64,000 bases of DNA from Methylosarcina fibrata AML-C10 (GCF_000372865.1 NZ_KB889965.1:1323902-1387901), one strand, 5' to 3'; shown: positions 24,996-35,400, counted from the stretch's first letter. The notes: generated from the letters alone by a model not told the origin. Made by a program: numbers and translations.

Positions 24996-25109
24996 CCGAA
25001 GCCTTTCCGAAAGCGCATGCATTCGCCCAGATCTGCGCACCGAGGCGAACGAAACCGCTTCATTTCGGTATATCCTTGGGGCCGGTTTTCCGCCTTTATC
25101 GCAGAGTTT

Positions 25110-26993
25110 CTACAGCTCGATGCGAATGCCGAGCTCGACGACCCGATCCACGGGAATTTTGAAAAACTCGATGGGGCTTGAGGTATTATGAAACATGAAT
25201 CGGAACAAGCCTCGGCGCCAGGACGGCATCGGGCTTCGGGTGCGAAACGAAAGCCGCTCGCTGCCGATGAAAAAGGATACTTTTTTGGGATCGAACACCA
25301 ACCCTTCCTGAATGCACAGTTCCAGCGCCCGGCGCACGTCTGCGCTTTGTTTGAAGCCGTAGTACAGCTTGACCCGGTAAAAGTTACGGTGTTCTCCGAA
25401 GGCTCTGATCTTGACCCGGTGCGCTTCGTCGACGTACGGCTCATCGGTGGTAACGACGGTCATGACAATGACCTGCTCGTGCACGACGTGATTATGCTCG
25501 AGATTGTGCAGGAGCACCTGGGGCGCTCCGCGCAAGCTCCGGGCCAGATAAATGGCCGTGCCCTCGACCGTAACCAGGTTCTTTTTGATTTTCTGCTCCA
25601 GCTCCTCAAACAGCAAATGCTTTTCTTCCATGTATTCCCTAAGCAACAAGCGGCCTTTGATCCAGGTCGTCATCAACACGAACAGCGCGGCCGCCACCGC
25701 CAGCGGCAGCCAGCCGCCGCTCGGAATTTTCAGACTGTTGGCAGTCAGAAAGACCAGATCCAGCGTCAGAAACACCGTTAAAAAAGCCATGCCGGCGGCT
25801 TTCTGCCAGCGCCAGAGCGTCCGGAAGACGTGAACGGCCAGAAGAGTGTCGGCGATCATCACTCCCGTCACGGCAATGCCGTAGGCCGACGCCAGAGCCG
25901 ATGAAGTCTGAAAACCGAGCATCAGGGCGAACACCGAGAGCATCAGCAGCCAGTTGACGGAAGGAATATAAATCTGCCCCATTTTATCGTCCGAGACATG
26001 CAGGATTTTGATCCGGGGGCAATAGCCGAGTTGAATGGCCTGGCGCGTCACCGAAAAAGTTCCCCAGATGACGGCCTGGGAAACGATCATGGCCGCCAGT
26101 ATCGACAGAAGCAGCAGCGGCACCATCGCCCAGACCGGAGCCAGAAAATAAAAAGGGTTTTGTACGGCGGCGGGATCCGTCAGCAGCAAAGCGCCTTGCC
26201 CAAAATAATTCAGCAGCAGCGCCGGAAACACGAAACCGAACCAGGCGAAGCGAATCCGTGTCAGGCCGAAATAACCCATGTCCGCATACAAGACCTCGAC
26301 GCCGGTAATCGCAAGAACGACCGCGCCCATGATGAAAAACCCCTCTCCTCCGGACTCGATCAACAAACGGACGGCGTACTGAGGATGAACCGCCGACAGT
26401 ATTTCAGGCTGCCGAAGAATATGGATCACGCCCAGTCCGCCGAGCGTAACAAACCAGAGGCAAATGACCGACGAAAACAGCCGGCTGAACCTGACCGCTC
26501 CATTGACCTGCAATATGAACAGCCCGCCCAGCACCAGGATCGAAATCGGCAGTACGCCATCGGCCAGCGATGGCGCAATAACGTTCAGCCCTTCCACCGC
26601 GCTGAGTACCGAAATCGCCGGAGTCAGAATGCTGTCGCCGTAAAACAGCGCGGCCCCCAGCAAACCGACGGTGAGAATGAACGAGTTTTTTTGGGGATTG
26701 TCCTTGGTTCCCTGCAGCGCCAGCGTCGTCAGGGCCATGATGCCGCCTTCGCCCTTGTTGTTGGCGCGCATGATGAAAATGGCGTACTTGACGGCGACGA
26801 CCAGCATCAGCGACCAGAAAATGAGCGATAGCGCACCAAAAATATGCGGCTTATCGACCGGCATGCCGTCGCCGAAGACTTGTTTCAATGCATACAAAGG
26901 GCTGGTGCCCAAATCACCGAAGATGACGCCGACGCTGCACAGCGCCAAGCCGGTCAGGGATTCTCTGGGGTGGTTGGCTGGAGTTGAGGGCAT
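25110..26993 (-). CDS. kup: Kup-type low-affinity potassium transporter
   Basis: A 627-residue inner-membrane protein, the usual length for Kup. The N-terminal GVIFGDLGTSPLYALKQVFG is the family signature. About twelve helices cover residues ~15-430, with the conserved GEGGIMALTTLAL loop and YGDSILTPAISVLSAVEGL; a soluble C-terminal domain of ~190 residues follows. It imports potassium with protons. It is the last gene of the minus-strand run after hom-thrC, separated from thrC by 123 bases, and converges on the MauG-like gene. No terminator is evident in the 114 bases between them. Confidence 0.95.
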   Translation of the reverse strand: MPSTPANHPRESLTGLALCSVGVIFGDLGTSPLYALKQVFGDGMPVDKPHIFGALSLIFWSLMLVVAVKYAIFIMRANNKGEGGIMALTTLALQGTKDNPQKNSFILTVGLLGAALFYGDSILTPAISVLSAVEGLNVIAPSLADGVLPISILVLGGLFILQVNGAVRFSRLFSSVICLWFVTLGGLGVIHILRQPEILSAVHPQYAVRLLIESGGEGFFIMGAVVLAITGVEVLYADMGYFGLTRIRFAWFGFVFPALLLNYFGQGALLLTDPAAVQNPFYFLAPVWAMVPLLLLSILAAMIVSQAVIWGTFSVTRQAIQLGYCPRIKILHVSDDKMGQIYIPSVNWLLMLSVFALMLGFQTSSALASAYGIAVTGVMIADTLLAVHVFRTLWRWQKAAGMAFLTVFLTLDLVFLTANSLKIPSGGWLPLAVAAALFVLMTTWIKGRLLLREYMEEKHLLFEELEQKIKKNLVTVEGTAIYLARSLRGAPQVLLHNLEHNHVVHEQVIVMTVVTTDEPYVDEAHRVKIRAFGEHRNFYRVKLYYGFKQSADVRRALELCIQEGLVFDPKKVSFFIGSERLSFRTRSPMPSWRRGLFRFMFHNTSSPIEFFKIPVDRVVELGIRIEL

Positions 26994-27116
26994 AAAAGAA
27001 TAACCTCAAGAAAGAATGGAAGATCTTGCCGGCCAACAGACGCCGAGAGCCGTCGATGCCTTTTGCCTGGCACGGAGAATTAAACTTCGCAGCCCATACA
27101 ATACCGGGCGAAATGT

Positions 27117-28211
27117 TTACATATTGTCCAGAATGGCTCTTTTCACGGCGTTCAACTCGGCTTCGATGGTCAAGGGCTGAGTCGCCGCGCACTGCCTGAT
27201 CGCGGTATCGGGATCTTTCAAACCGACGCCGGTCAGCGTGCAGACGATCCGGCTGCCTTCGGGAATCTTGCCGCTGCGGATGTCCTTTAGGGCTCCGGCC
27301 AGGGACGTTGCCGAGGCCGGTTCGCAAAAAATACCCTCATACTGTGACAGCATTTTTTGTGCCGCCAATATCTCCTCGTCGGTGAATTTGTCGAACCAGC
27401 CGCCGGATTCCTTTTGCGCGGCCCAGGCATAATCCCAGGATTGCGGGTTGCCGATGCGGATCGCGGTCGCGACCGTCTCCGGATGCTCGATCGGATGGCC
27501 GGCCAGAAACGGCGCGGCGCCGGCGGCCTGATAGCCGCACATGACCGGACGTTTGCGGGTCACGGCCTGATGCGTCTCGCTGTCGGTCGAATACTCCTTG
27601 TAACCTTTCCAATAAGCAGTGATGTTGCCCGCGTTGCCGACCGGCAGACAGTGATAATCGGGCGCATCGCCCAAAGCGTCGATAATCTCGAACGAAGCGG
27701 TTTTCTGGCCGTCGATCCGGAACGGATTGATCGAGTTGACGATCGTCACCGGCGCATGGTCGGCAATTTCCTTGACCAGGGTCATGCCCTGGTCGAAGTT
27801 CCCCCGGATCTGGATGATCGTTGCATCGTACATCAGGGTTTGCGCCAGCTTGCCCAGAGCGATCTTGCCCTCGGGGATGATCACGAAGGCCTTGATGCCG
27901 GCGCGCGCGGCGTAGGCGGCGGCCGAGGCCGAAGTATTGCCGGTCGAGGCGCAGATAATGGCCCGGCTCCCCTCTTCCACCGCTTTGGTGACGGCCATGG
28001 TCATGCCCCGGTCCTTGAACGAGCCGGTCGGATTCAGCCCTTCGAACTTGACGTGGATGTCGACCTCCTTGCCGGTCAGGCGCGGAATGTTCTGCAACCG
28101 GATCAGAGGCGTGTTGCCTTCGTTCAGGCTGATAATACGGGTCGAGGCGCTGACCGGAAGGCGGTCGCGGTAACGCTCGATCAATCCGGTGTAATGTGGG
28201 TTCGTAGACAT
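27117..28211 (-). CDS. thrC: Threonine synthase
   Basis: A 364-residue PLP enzyme that converts O-phosphohomoserine to threonine. GLNPTGSFKDRGMTMAV carries the PLP-binding lysine, and ASTGNTSASAAAYAARAG is the phosphate-contacting loop. The length and features match the shorter threonine synthase class. It lies eight bases downstream of the homoserine dehydrogenase gene, same strand, so the two consecutive pathway steps are co-transcribed. The C-terminal end (AILDNM) falls within the expected family length, so the gene appears intact. Confidence 0.96.
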   Translation of the reverse strand: MSTNPHYTGLIERYRDRLPVSASTRIISLNEGNTPLIRLQNIPRLTGKEVDIHVKFEGLNPTGSFKDRGMTMAVTKAVEEGSRAIICASTGNTSASAAAYAARAGIKAFVIIPEGKIALGKLAQTLMYDATIIQIRGNFDQGMTLVKEIADHAPVTIVNSINPFRIDGQKTASFEIIDALGDAPDYHCLPVGNAGNITAYWKGYKEYSTDSETHQAVTRKRPVMCGYQAAGAAPFLAGHPIEHPETVATAIRIGNPQSWDYAWAAQKESGGWFDKFTDEEILAAQKMLSQYEGIFCEPASATSLAGALKDIRSGKIPEGSRIVCTLTGVGLKDPDTAIRQCAATQPLTIEAELNAVKRAILDNM

Positions 28212-28219
28212 GAAATGAG

Positions 28220-29530
28220 TTATCCCAAGGTTTCCAGGCGAATCCGGTTGACTTTTCCGGTCACCGTTTTTAAAGCTTCGATTTTGACAATCGCGTCGTT
28301 GAGTTCTTTTTCCAGCGTGATTTGAGTCAACAGGATGATCGGCACCGCCGTCTCCTCGGCCGGAGGTTCTTTTTGAATGATGGCTTCGATGCTGATCCGG
28401 TGGTCGGCCAGAATCTTCGTGACGTCGGCCAGTACGCCGGGCTTGTCTTCGGCATGAAGCCTGAGATAGTAAGCCGATTTGAAACGGTCCGGCGGCAGCA
28501 CCGGGGTATCGACGATGGCTTCGGGCTGAAAGGCCAGATGCGGCACCCGGTTTTCCGGGTCGCTGGTCAGGGCCCGCACGACGTCGATGACGTCGGCGAC
28601 CACCGCCGAGGCGGTCGGTTCGGCTCCGGCGCCCGCTCCGTAATACAAAGTAGGTCCGACCGCATCGCCTTTGACCAGTACCGCGTTCATCACGCCGTTG
28701 ACGTTGGCGATCAGCCGGCGCTCCGGGATCAGCGTCGGATGCACTCTCAGCTCGATGCCTTCCGGCGTTTGCCGGGCGATGCCCAGGTGCTTGATCCGGT
28801 AACCCAGTTGCTCGGCGTACTCGACGTCGACGCGGGTAATCTTGGTGATGCCTTCGGTATAGACTTTGTCGAATTGCAGGGGAATGCCGAACGCGATCGA
28901 GGCCAGAATCGTCAGTTTGTGACCGGCGTCGATGCCTTCGACGTCGAACGTAGGGTCGGCTTCGGCATAGCCCAACGCCTGCGCTTCGGCCAGGACGTCG
29001 TTAAAATCGCGGCCTTTTTCGCGCATCTCGGACAGGATGAAATTGCCGGTGCCGTTGATGATGCCGGCCAGCCACTGGATCCGGTTGCCGCTCAGTCCTT
29101 CACGGATGGCCTTGATGATCGGAATGCCGCCGGCGACGGCCGCTTCGAAGGCGACGATGACGCCCTTTTCGCTGGCTTTGGCGAAAATCTCGTTGCCGTG
29201 CAGGGCGATCAGCGATTTGTTGGCGGTAACCACGTGCTTGCCGTTGGCGATCGCCTTCAGCACCATGTCTTTGACGGGGCCCGCGCCGCCGATCAGTTCG
29301 AGTACGATGTCGATTTCCGGATCGTCGATGATTCCAAAAGGATCGGTCGTCAAACGTATTCCCGTGGTATCGCAGATACGCGGCTTGGTTATGTCCCTGG
29401 CGGAGGCGCTGGCGACCACGATTTCCCGGCCGGCTCTGCGGGCAATTTCCGCCGCATTGCGTTTCAACACGTTGACGGTGCCGCCGCCGACCGTACCCAA
29501 TCCCAATATACCCACTTTTACCGGTTTCAA
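28220..29530 (-). CDS. hom: Homoserine dehydrogenase
   Basis: A 436-residue enzyme that reduces aspartate semialdehyde to homoserine, the branch point to threonine and methionine. VGILGLGTVGGGTVNVL is the NAD(P)-binding turn, NKSLIALHG and the GIINGTGNFILSEM block line the active site, and YAEADPTFDVEGIDAGHK is the family signature. Residues ~350-430 (SAYYLRLHAEDKPGVLADV) form an ACT domain, consistent with feedback control by threonine. It sits between the AlaC-like aminotransferase gene (40 bases upstream) and thrC (8 bases downstream). Confidence 0.96.
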   Translation of the reverse strand: MKPVKVGILGLGTVGGGTVNVLKRNAAEIARRAGREIVVASASARDITKPRICDTTGIRLTTDPFGIIDDPEIDIVLELIGGAGPVKDMVLKAIANGKHVVTANKSLIALHGNEIFAKASEKGVIVAFEAAVAGGIPIIKAIREGLSGNRIQWLAGIINGTGNFILSEMREKGRDFNDVLAEAQALGYAEADPTFDVEGIDAGHKLTILASIAFGIPLQFDKVYTEGITKITRVDVEYAEQLGYRIKHLGIARQTPEGIELRVHPTLIPERRLIANVNGVMNAVLVKGDAVGPTLYYGAGAGAEPTASAVVADVIDVVRALTSDPENRVPHLAFQPEAIVDTPVLPPDRFKSAYYLRLHAEDKPGVLADVTKILADHRISIEAIIQKEPPAEETAVPIILLTQITLEKELNDAIVKIEALKTVTGKVNRIRLETLG

Positions 29531-29570
29531 TGCAAACTCCTGTGCGAAGTATTTTCAAACAAACGGGGTA

Positions 29571-30755
29571 TTATACAACCTTGTCTTTTTTCATCATATT
29601 CCGAATACCGCGGACCGCCTGCCGGGTCCGATGCTCGTTCTCGATCAGGCCGAAACGGACGTGATCGTCGCCGTACTGGCCGAAACCGATGCCGGGAGCG
29701 ACAGCCACCTTCGCTTCGATCAGCAGTTTTTTGGAAAACTCCAGTGAACCCATCGCCCGGTAAGGTTCGGGTATCGGCGCCCAGACGAACATGGTCGCCT
29801 TGGGCTTGGCGACCGGCCAGCCGGCTGCCGTCAGTCCTTCGCACAGAACGTCGCGGCGTTTCCTATACATGTCGGCGATGTCCCGGACGCAATTCTGCGG
29901 TCCTTCCAGAGCGGTGATCGCCGCGATCTGGATCGGGGTAAACGTACCGTAATCCAGGTAGGATTTGATGCGCGCCAGTGCCGAAACCAGTTGTTTGTTG
30001 CCGCACATGAAACCGACGCGCCAGCCGGGCATGTTGTAACTTTTCGATAGCGAGAAAAACTCCACGGCAATGTCTTTGGCGCCTTTGATCTGCAGAATGG
30101 AAGGCGCCTTGTAGCCGTCGAAAACGATGTCGATGTAGGCGATGTCGTGGACTACCCAGATGTTGTGCTCTTTGGCGATTTCGATGATTTTTTCGAAAAA
30201 ATCCAGTTCGACGCACTGGCTGGTCGGGTTGCCCGGAAAATTCAGGATCAGCATTTTCGGTTTGGGCCAGGATTCGACGATCGCCCGATGCAGTTCCTCA
30301 ATGAAATCCACGCCGGGAATCAAGGGAACGTGCCTGAGATCGGCGCCGGCGATAACGACGCCGTACGGATGGATCGGATAGGCGGGATTCGGCACCAGGA
30401 CGACGTCGCCGGGCCCCAGGGTGGCCAGGGCCAGATGGGCCAGTCCTTCTTTCGAACCGATGGTGACGATGGCTTCGGTTTCGGGATCCAGATCCACGTC
30501 GAAACGGTGTTGGTACCAGTTGCAGATGGCTTTTCTCAATCTCGGAATGCCCCGGGAAACCGAATAACGGTGCGTATCTCCCCGCTTGGTCGCTTCGAGC
30601 AGCTTGTTGACGATATGGTCGGGCGTCGGCTGATCGGGGTTGCCCATGCCGAAATCGATAATATCTTCTCCCGCCGCTCGCGCTTTGGCTTTCAGCTCAT
30701 TGACGATATTGAAAACATAGGGAGGCAAACGGCTGATACGTTGAAATTGTTCCAT
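29571..30755 (-). CDS. alaC: AlaC-type class I/II aminotransferase
   Basis: A 394-residue PLP aminotransferase. [18 protein letters not shown] and [14 protein letters not shown] are characteristic of the AlaC/YfdZ group, which makes alanine from pyruvate and glutamate; [19 protein letters not shown] holds the PLP lysine and NFPGNPTSQ is the cofactor loop. It heads the alaC-hom-thrC run; this arrangement is common in gammaproteobacteria. A putative promoter lies 51-79 bases upstream of the start. Some members of the group act on other amino acids, so the exact substrate is inferred from similarity. Confidence 0.9.
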   Translation of the reverse strand: MEQFQRISRLPPYVFNIVNELKAKARAAGEDIIDFGMGNPDQPTPDHIVNKLLEATKRGDTHRYSVSRGIPRLRKAICNWYQHRFDVDLDPETEAIVTIGSKEGLAHLALATLGPGDVVLVPNPAYPIHPYGVVIAGADLRHVPLIPGVDFIEELHRAIVESWPKPKMLILNFPGNPTSQCVELDFFEKIIEIAKEHNIWVVHDIAYIDIVFDGYKAPSILQIKGAKDIAVEFFSLSKSYNMPGWRVGFMCGNKQLVSALARIKSYLDYGTFTPIQIAAITALEGPQNCVRDIADMYRKRRDVLCEGLTAAGWPVAKPKATMFVWAPIPEPYRAMGSLEFSKKLLIEAKVAVAPGIGFGQYGDDHVRFGLIENEHRTRQAVRGIRNMMKKDKVV

Positions 30756-30805
30756 TACTGCTCTTGGGGAAACCGGATTAAGAGTTAAAATTTAAAAAAT
30801 TATCT

Positions 30806-30834
30806 AAGTTACTGGCGTCACTCTAAAATGTCAA
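30806..30834 (-). promoter_or_regulatory. Putative sigma-70 promoter of alaC-hom-thrC
   Basis: On the minus strand TTGACA (30829-30834) is a perfect -35 box. Seventeen bases further is TAACTT (30806-30811), a poor -10 match. The surrounding AT-rich leader supports a promoter, but the -10 assignment is uncertain. Confidence 0.4.
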
Positions 30835-30884
30835 TGATAGACGAACCCGGACGGGAAGATAAGATGATTTTATCGGCCGCCCGC

Positions 30885-31655
30885 CTACCTCGGCCGGTTC
30901 AATAGCCGTTCCACCCTCAAGAGATCTTCCGGCGTATCGACGCCCGGAGCCGGCACGGTCTTGACGATTTTCACGGCAACGGCCTCGCCGTGCCATAAAA
31001 TCCTCAGTTGCTCCAGCGATTCGACGCCTTCGAGGGGAGAGGCTTCCCACCGGCAATAGCGGTCTAAAAAGCCCACGGTATATGCATACAACCCGACGTG
31101 CCGATAATAAGGCATTTTTCCCGACGGCGCGCCTCCGGCAAGAGTGAAACGGTCGCGATCCCAGGGTATCGGCGCGCGGCTGAAGTACAGCGCATAGCCT
31201 TCGCGATCCAGAACCACCTTGACCGCGTTCGGATTGAAAATTTCCTCGGCTTCGGTGATTTCCGCCGCCAGCGTGGCCATTCCGGCCCGTTTCCGAACGG
31301 CCAGCACGGAGGCCGCCTCGCGAATATACGAAGGATCCAGCAACGGCTCGTCCCCCTGCAGATTGACGATGACGTCCTCGGCCGGCCATCCCCGCTGCCG
31401 TGCGACTTCGGCAATCCGTTCCGTACCGCTGTGATGGTCCGACCTCGTCATCGCCGCCTGCAGGCCCAGTGCGGTGACGGCCTGATAAATCCGTTCGTCG
31501 TCGGTAGCCACGACAATCTCGTCGGCGCCCGCCTCCTTTGCCCTTTCGCAGACGTGAGCGATCATCGGCTTGCCCGCCAGGGGGAGCAATGGCTTGCCCG
31601 GCAACCGGGTGGAGCCGTACCGGGCCGGAATGACAACCTTGAATGGGAGCGTCAT
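30885..31655 (-). CDS. kdsB: CMP-Kdo synthetase (3-deoxy-manno-octulosonate cytidylyltransferase)
   Basis: A 256-residue cytoplasmic enzyme that activates Kdo with CTP for attachment to lipid A. The N-terminal [17 protein letters not shown] is the nucleotide-binding loop, [13 protein letters not shown] and [12 protein letters not shown] provide metal and sugar contacts, and the C-terminal [14 protein letters not shown] is the closing family motif. It ends the exbB-exbD-lpxK-trm112-kdsB run, an arrangement known from other gammaproteobacteria and linked to lipid A assembly. A 63-base gap separates it from the Trm112-like gene. Confidence 0.97.
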   Translation of the reverse strand: MTLPFKVVIPARYGSTRLPGKPLLPLAGKPMIAHVCERAKEAGADEIVVATDDERIYQAVTALGLQAAMTRSDHHSGTERIAEVARQRGWPAEDVIVNLQGDEPLLDPSYIREAASVLAVRKRAGMATLAAEITEAEEIFNPNAVKVVLDREGYALYFSRAPIPWDRDRFTLAGGAPSGKMPYYRHVGLYAYTVGFLDRYCRWEASPLEGVESLEQLRILWHGEAVAVKIVKTVPAPGVDTPEDLLRVERLLNRPR

Positions 31656-31718
31656 GGAATCGTCGTTTCCTTGGATGGGGTGTTGCCGGAGTTTTACCGC
31701 CGGTTTTTTAAGACTGTT

Positions 31719-31913
31719 TTATTTGGACAATGCCTCGGCTTCTTCAGGACTCAATACTCTGGCTTCGTCTTCGAGCATGACCGGAATATCGTCCCGGATC
31801 GGAAAAGCCAGGCGGTCGGGTTTGCAAATGAGCTCCTGGCGGGCTTTGTCGTAAATCAAGGAACTCTTGCAAATCGGGCAGGCCAGAATATCGAGTAGTT
31901 TTTTATCGACCAT
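31719..31913 (-). CDS. Trm112/YcaR family protein
   Basis: A 64-residue protein with the family start [19 protein letters not shown], where the CPxCK pair is the remnant zinc site, and the closing segment [20 protein letters not shown]. Trm112 proteins activate methyltransferases in other systems; the bacterial short form has no firmly assigned role. It overlaps the end of lpxK by 11 bases and precedes kdsB, the standard position of ycaR in gammaproteobacteria. Confidence 0.93.
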   Translation of the reverse strand: MVDKKLLDILACPICKSSLIYDKARQELICKPDRLAFPIRDDIPVMLEDEARVLSPEEAEALSK

Positions 31914-32826
31914 GTTGTTCTCTCAGTAGGTTTAGTAGGCGTTCGGAAAAAGCGGGCTCGGGAACCGCAACCACCGGAATTCTCCAATGCTGCTCGCCGG
32001 CAAACGGTTTACATTTTACCGCATCCTTATCGGTCATTAATACAGGCCGATGATCGCCGAATTCGATGTCGCCGCGCCGATAAAAGTAATGGTCGGGAAA
32101 AGCATGGGTCCGGCAAACGAGGCCCGCCCGGGCGAGCTGATCGAAAAACCGTTCGGGATTTCCTATGCCCGCGACGGCATGGCAACTCTCTCCGGCAAAA
32201 TCCCGTAAAGGCTTTTCCTCGCCGCTGACCAGATTGACGGCCTGGTCGCCGTCAAGGCGCATGGAAAATTCATGTTCCGCCGGTGAGCCGCCGTTGACGA
32301 TGACCAGATCGACCTCGCCGAGCCTAGCTGCCGGCTCGCGCAAGGGGCCTGCCGGCAGACAGTAACCGTTGCCGAAACGGCGCGTTCCGTCGACGACGGC
32401 GATTTCTATGTCTCGCTCCAGAGCGTAATGCTGAAGGCCGTCGTCGGACAAAAGGACGTCACAACGGGCCCGCTCAAGCAGCATTTTACCGGCCGCCGCC
32501 CGCACCGGCGCAACCGCCATGGGGCAGCCGCTCAAGCGGGCGATCAGCAAGGCTTCATCGCCCACGGTTCCGGGATTGCTGTTCGGATCGACCCATTGCG
32601 GCCAGTGCCGGGCCCGTCCGCCGTAGCCTCTGCTGACGATGCCGGGCCGGTAGCCCGCTTCTTTCAGAAATCTGGCCAGCCAGATAACCAGAGGCGTCTT
32701 GCCGGTGCCGCCGACGGTCAGGTTGCCGACGATGATCACGGGAACAGGCAGCCGGCATTTAGCCAATATCCCTCGTTGATACAATTGTTTCCGGAAGCGG
32801 ACGGCTGCCGCATAGACGAGCCCCAA
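31903..32826 (-). CDS. lpxK: Tetraacyldisaccharide 4'-kinase
   Basis: An inner-membrane-associated kinase that phosphorylates the lipid A disaccharide precursor. [20 protein letters not shown] is the P-loop and [21 protein letters not shown] the family signature; [11 protein letters not shown] and the closing repeats fit. The TTG at 32826 gives 307 residues and is the only standard start codon in frame. Yet homology with E. coli LpxK appears to continue upstream: codons back to about 32877 encode [18 protein letters not shown], similar to the enterobacterial N-terminus. The true start may therefore be a rare codon such as ATT at 32877, close to the exbD stop. Translational coupling to exbD is likely. 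Confidence 0.9.
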   Translation of the reverse strand: MGLVYAAAVRFRKQLYQRGILAKCRLPVPVIIVGNLTVGGTGKTPLVIWLARFLKEAGYRPGIVSRGYGGRARHWPQWVDPNSNPGTVGDEALLIARLSGCPMAVAPVRAAAGKMLLERARCDVLLSDDGLQHYALERDIEIAVVDGTRRFGNGYCLPAGPLREPAARLGEVDLVIVNGGSPAEHEFSMRLDGDQAVNLVSGEEKPLRDFAGESCHAVAGIGNPERFFDQLARAGLVCRTHAFPDHYFYRRGDIEFGDHRPVLMTDKDAVKCKPFAGEQHWRIPVVAVPEPAFSERLLNLLREQHGR

Positions 32827-32897
32827 AGGGGACAGGCAACGGCCCAGCAGACTGTCCCGGTACCAGCTTTCCGCAATCCAGCCAGCAAGAGATTGGG

Positions 32898-33335
32898 TTA
32901 CGGCTCTGATTTCGGCTGCTCCGCGGCGAAGGTAATCCGGGTAAAACCCGCCTGGCTTGCCATTTCCAGTGCGGTAATCACCGACTGATGCGGCGTTTTG
33001 CCGTCGGCGCTGATGATGAAAGGAAGCTGCGCCGAATGGGCCGCAATCTTTTGCAGCTCCCGCTTCAGGGTTTCGCCCTGCTGGTTGATCAGCTCGTGCG
33101 GCAGCCCGTCCGGGCCGGGCAAATAATAGACGCCGTCCGCATCGATAATCAATTTGACCGATTTTTGCTCTTCCACCGCTTCCGCGCCGTCAGCCTCGGG
33201 CAGTTTGATCTTGATCTGGGTTTGCCGATTGAAGGTGGTGGACACCATGAAAAATAGCAACAGCACAAAAAGCACGTCGATCATCGAGATCAGGGTGATA
33301 TCGATTTTGCGCCTTTTTTTACGATGAAAATTCAT
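32898..33335 (-). CDS. exbD: ExbD/TolR family biopolymer transport protein
   Basis: A 145-residue inner-membrane protein with a cytoplasmic basic start (MNFHRKKRRKIDI), one membrane helix with the proton-path Asp (LISMIDVLFVLLLFFMVS) and a periplasmic domain. With ExbB it forms the proton-driven motor that energises outer-membrane transport through TonB or a related function. Its start overlaps the exbB stop by four bases. In this operon position, before lpxK, the pair may serve lipid or envelope functions and not iron uptake; that is an inference from neighbours. Confidence 0.92.
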   Translation of the reverse strand: MNFHRKKRRKIDITLISMIDVLFVLLLFFMVSTTFNRQTQIKIKLPEADGAEAVEEQKSVKLIIDADGVYYLPGPDGLPHELINQQGETLKRELQKIAAHSAQLPFIISADGKTPHQSVITALEMASQAGFTRITFAAEQPKSEP

Positions 33336-33949
33336 CGCGATGCCTCGCGCTCGCCATGCATCATCTCGATCAACCTCATCGCTTCCATTTCCATCGAAAT
33401 GACGTAATCATCCACCAGACGCTGGAAATAACGATGAAAAATCAGGCTGGGAATGGCCACGGCCAAACCGGTGGCGGTGGTAATCAACGCCACCGAAATG
33501 CCGCCGGCCAACACCGTCGGATCGCCCGCGCCGTGTTCCATCAACTGGGAGAAAATCTCGATCATTCCGAACACCGTGCCCAAAAGCCCCAGTAACGGCG
33601 ACGTTTCGGCAATGGTGCCCAAGGCGTTCAAAAATCGCTCGAGATCGTGAGTGATTCTTCGCCCGACGTCCTCGATCGCTTCTTTCATTACCTCACGGCC
33701 GTGCTTGCTGTTGATCAGGCCCGCCGCAATGATCTCTCCCAGCGGAGAGCTGGCCTTGAGATTGCGCAGCGCGATCTCGTCGAGCCTGTTTTCCCGATAG
33801 AGTTTCCATACCTGCGCCAGCAGTTCCGGAGGCAGTATCTTTTTTCTCTGCAGCGACCACAAACGTTCCGCAATGATGGCCATGGCCCCGACCGAACAGA
33901 TCATGAGCGGCCACATCATCCAGCCGCCGCTTTTAATTATTTCAAACAC
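33332..33949 (-). CDS. exbB: MotA/TolQ/ExbB proton channel family protein
   Basis: A 205-residue inner-membrane protein with three predicted helices: one near the N-terminus (MWPLMICSVGAMAIIAERLW) and two in the C-terminal half (GTIAETSPLLGLLGTVFGMIE and ISVALITTATGLAVAIPSLI). The latter carry the family motif with conserved Thr and Gly residues of the proton path. It heads the exbBD-lpxK-trm112-kdsB run. A 169-base gap to the MFS gene upstream holds no promoter I can support. Confidence 0.93.
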   Translation of the reverse strand: MFEIIKSGGWMMWPLMICSVGAMAIIAERLWSLQRKKILPPELLAQVWKLYRENRLDEIALRNLKASSPLGEIIAAGLINSKHGREVMKEAIEDVGRRITHDLERFLNALGTIAETSPLLGLLGTVFGMIEIFSQLMEHGAGDPTVLAGGISVALITTATGLAVAIPSLIFHRYFQRLVDDYVISMEMEAMRLIEMMHGEREASR

Positions 33950-34118
33950 ATTTCACCCAAGTTTAAATGGAAGACACGGATTACCGGCAGCGAAGGCCAG
34001 CCCCTTCGTAACCAACGGAACGGAAACACGTCCCGACCGCCGCGCGCCCGTATTTGCCGATGGTTTACTTTGAACGGTGCAGTCAAGGCTGCGCGTTTCG
34101 ACAACCGCTTATTCTATC

Positions 34119-35276
34119 CTAATGCGAGGGCTTTAGGATATACTCCCGGCCGATCCAGAAATAAGCGATGGCAAACGCCAGATAACACAACAGTGCCGCC
34201 GTTGAATAAACGAACTCGGGACCCAGCCAATCCCAGAAATAACCGCTGTAAAGACTCCCTATCATGCCGCCGAGACCGAAACTCAGGCTGCTGTATAAAG
34301 CCTGCCCCTTGCCCTGATGTTCCCGGCCGAAATAATGATGAACCAGATGAATCGCGGCCACGTGCGCCGAGCCGAAACTGGCGGCATGCAGCAACTGGGC
34401 GGCAAACAACAGGACCGGATCGGCCGCGCCCCATCCGATCAGCATCCAGCGGAGGGTGGCCAGCAACAAGCTGACCAGCAGAATAGTCCTTAACGAATAG
34501 CGCGCCAGCAATGGCCGCATGTTGACGAACAGCACGATTTCCGCCAATACGCCCAGCGCCCAGAGACATCCTGTCAGCGTCGACGAATAATGAAACTGTT
34601 TGAGGTATATCGAATAAAAAACGTAATAGGGACCGTGCGCGACCTGAAGCAGCATACAGACCGTCAGAAAAGCCAGAACATCCGGTTTTTTAAGAATCTG
34701 CCAAAGGCCGACTTGCACAGGTCCCGTATGAGCCCCTCCCGGTTTCGGCAGGGTCAGCGTCACCAGCCAATTGGCGGCGAGGATTGCAGTAAGGGCGCCC
34801 GGCAGTACCGACACCGGCTGTTTGTCGAGAATCCAGCCTATGCCGAGCACCATGGCGATAAAGCCCACCGAGCCCCACAAGCGTATCCGGCTGTAACGGT
34901 ACGGCTCCTCGGTCAAATAAGCCAGGGTGATCGCTTCGAATTGGGGCAAGGCGGCGTTCCAGAAGAATCCAAAACCCACGGTAATGCCGGCCATTGCCCG
35001 GTAGCCCCGTTCGAACAAAAACCCGGCAAAGATCAGGGCTCCCAAAAAAAGAGTGATGCGGATGATTGCGAGACTTCGGCCGGTACGGTCGGCGATCCAG
35101 CCCCATACCGTCGGAGCGACAATGCGGGTCGCTACCAGCAGCGCCGAAAGATTGCCGATTTCGACGGGACCGAAACCGCAGTCTTTCAGATAAAGTCCCC
35201 AGTACGGAAGATGGATGCCTAAAACGGCAAAATAAAAAAAATAAAAGCCGGATAACCGCCAAAAGGGAACAGACAT
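34119..35276 (-). CDS. MFS transporter (HcaT/nucleoside-permease-like)
   Basis: A 385-residue inner-membrane protein with about twelve helices. The early GLYLKDCGFGPVEIGNLSA and WGWIADRTGRSLAI, the loop-2/3 motif of the major facilitator superfamily, resemble the HcaT-type subgroup (phenylpropionate and related permeases). Substrate is unknown. It stands alone between exbB (169 bases) and aroC (165 bases). A possible aroC terminator lies upstream, so it probably has its own promoter, which I did not find. Confidence 0.88.
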   Translation of the reverse strand: MSVPFWRLSGFYFFYFAVLGIHLPYWGLYLKDCGFGPVEIGNLSALLVATRIVAPTVWGWIADRTGRSLAIIRITLFLGALIFAGFLFERGYRAMAGITVGFGFFWNAALPQFEAITLAYLTEEPYRYSRIRLWGSVGFIAMVLGIGWILDKQPVSVLPGALTAILAANWLVTLTLPKPGGAHTGPVQVGLWQILKKPDVLAFLTVCMLLQVAHGPYYVFYSIYLKQFHYSSTLTGCLWALGVLAEIVLFVNMRPLLARYSLRTILLVSLLLATLRWMLIGWGAADPVLLFAAQLLHAASFGSAHVAAIHLVHHYFGREHQGKGQALYSSLSFGLGGMIGSLYSGYFWDWLGPEFVYSTAALLCYLAFAIAYFWIGREYILKPSH

Positions 35277-35400
35277 AAGAATTAAGAGGCCGTCACCGTG
35301 AAGAATTTCGGGTTCACCGGAACCGGTCGGGCAGCTCTCCAGTCTCTTTGATCTTTAAGAAAGGCTCCCTGCCGGTACCGGCTATAAGGTTTTGCAAATA

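Noticed and set aside
28322-29917. A 531-codon plus-strand frame across hom and the aminotransferase gene
   Set aside because: It is antisense to two intact enzymes with clear catalytic motifs.
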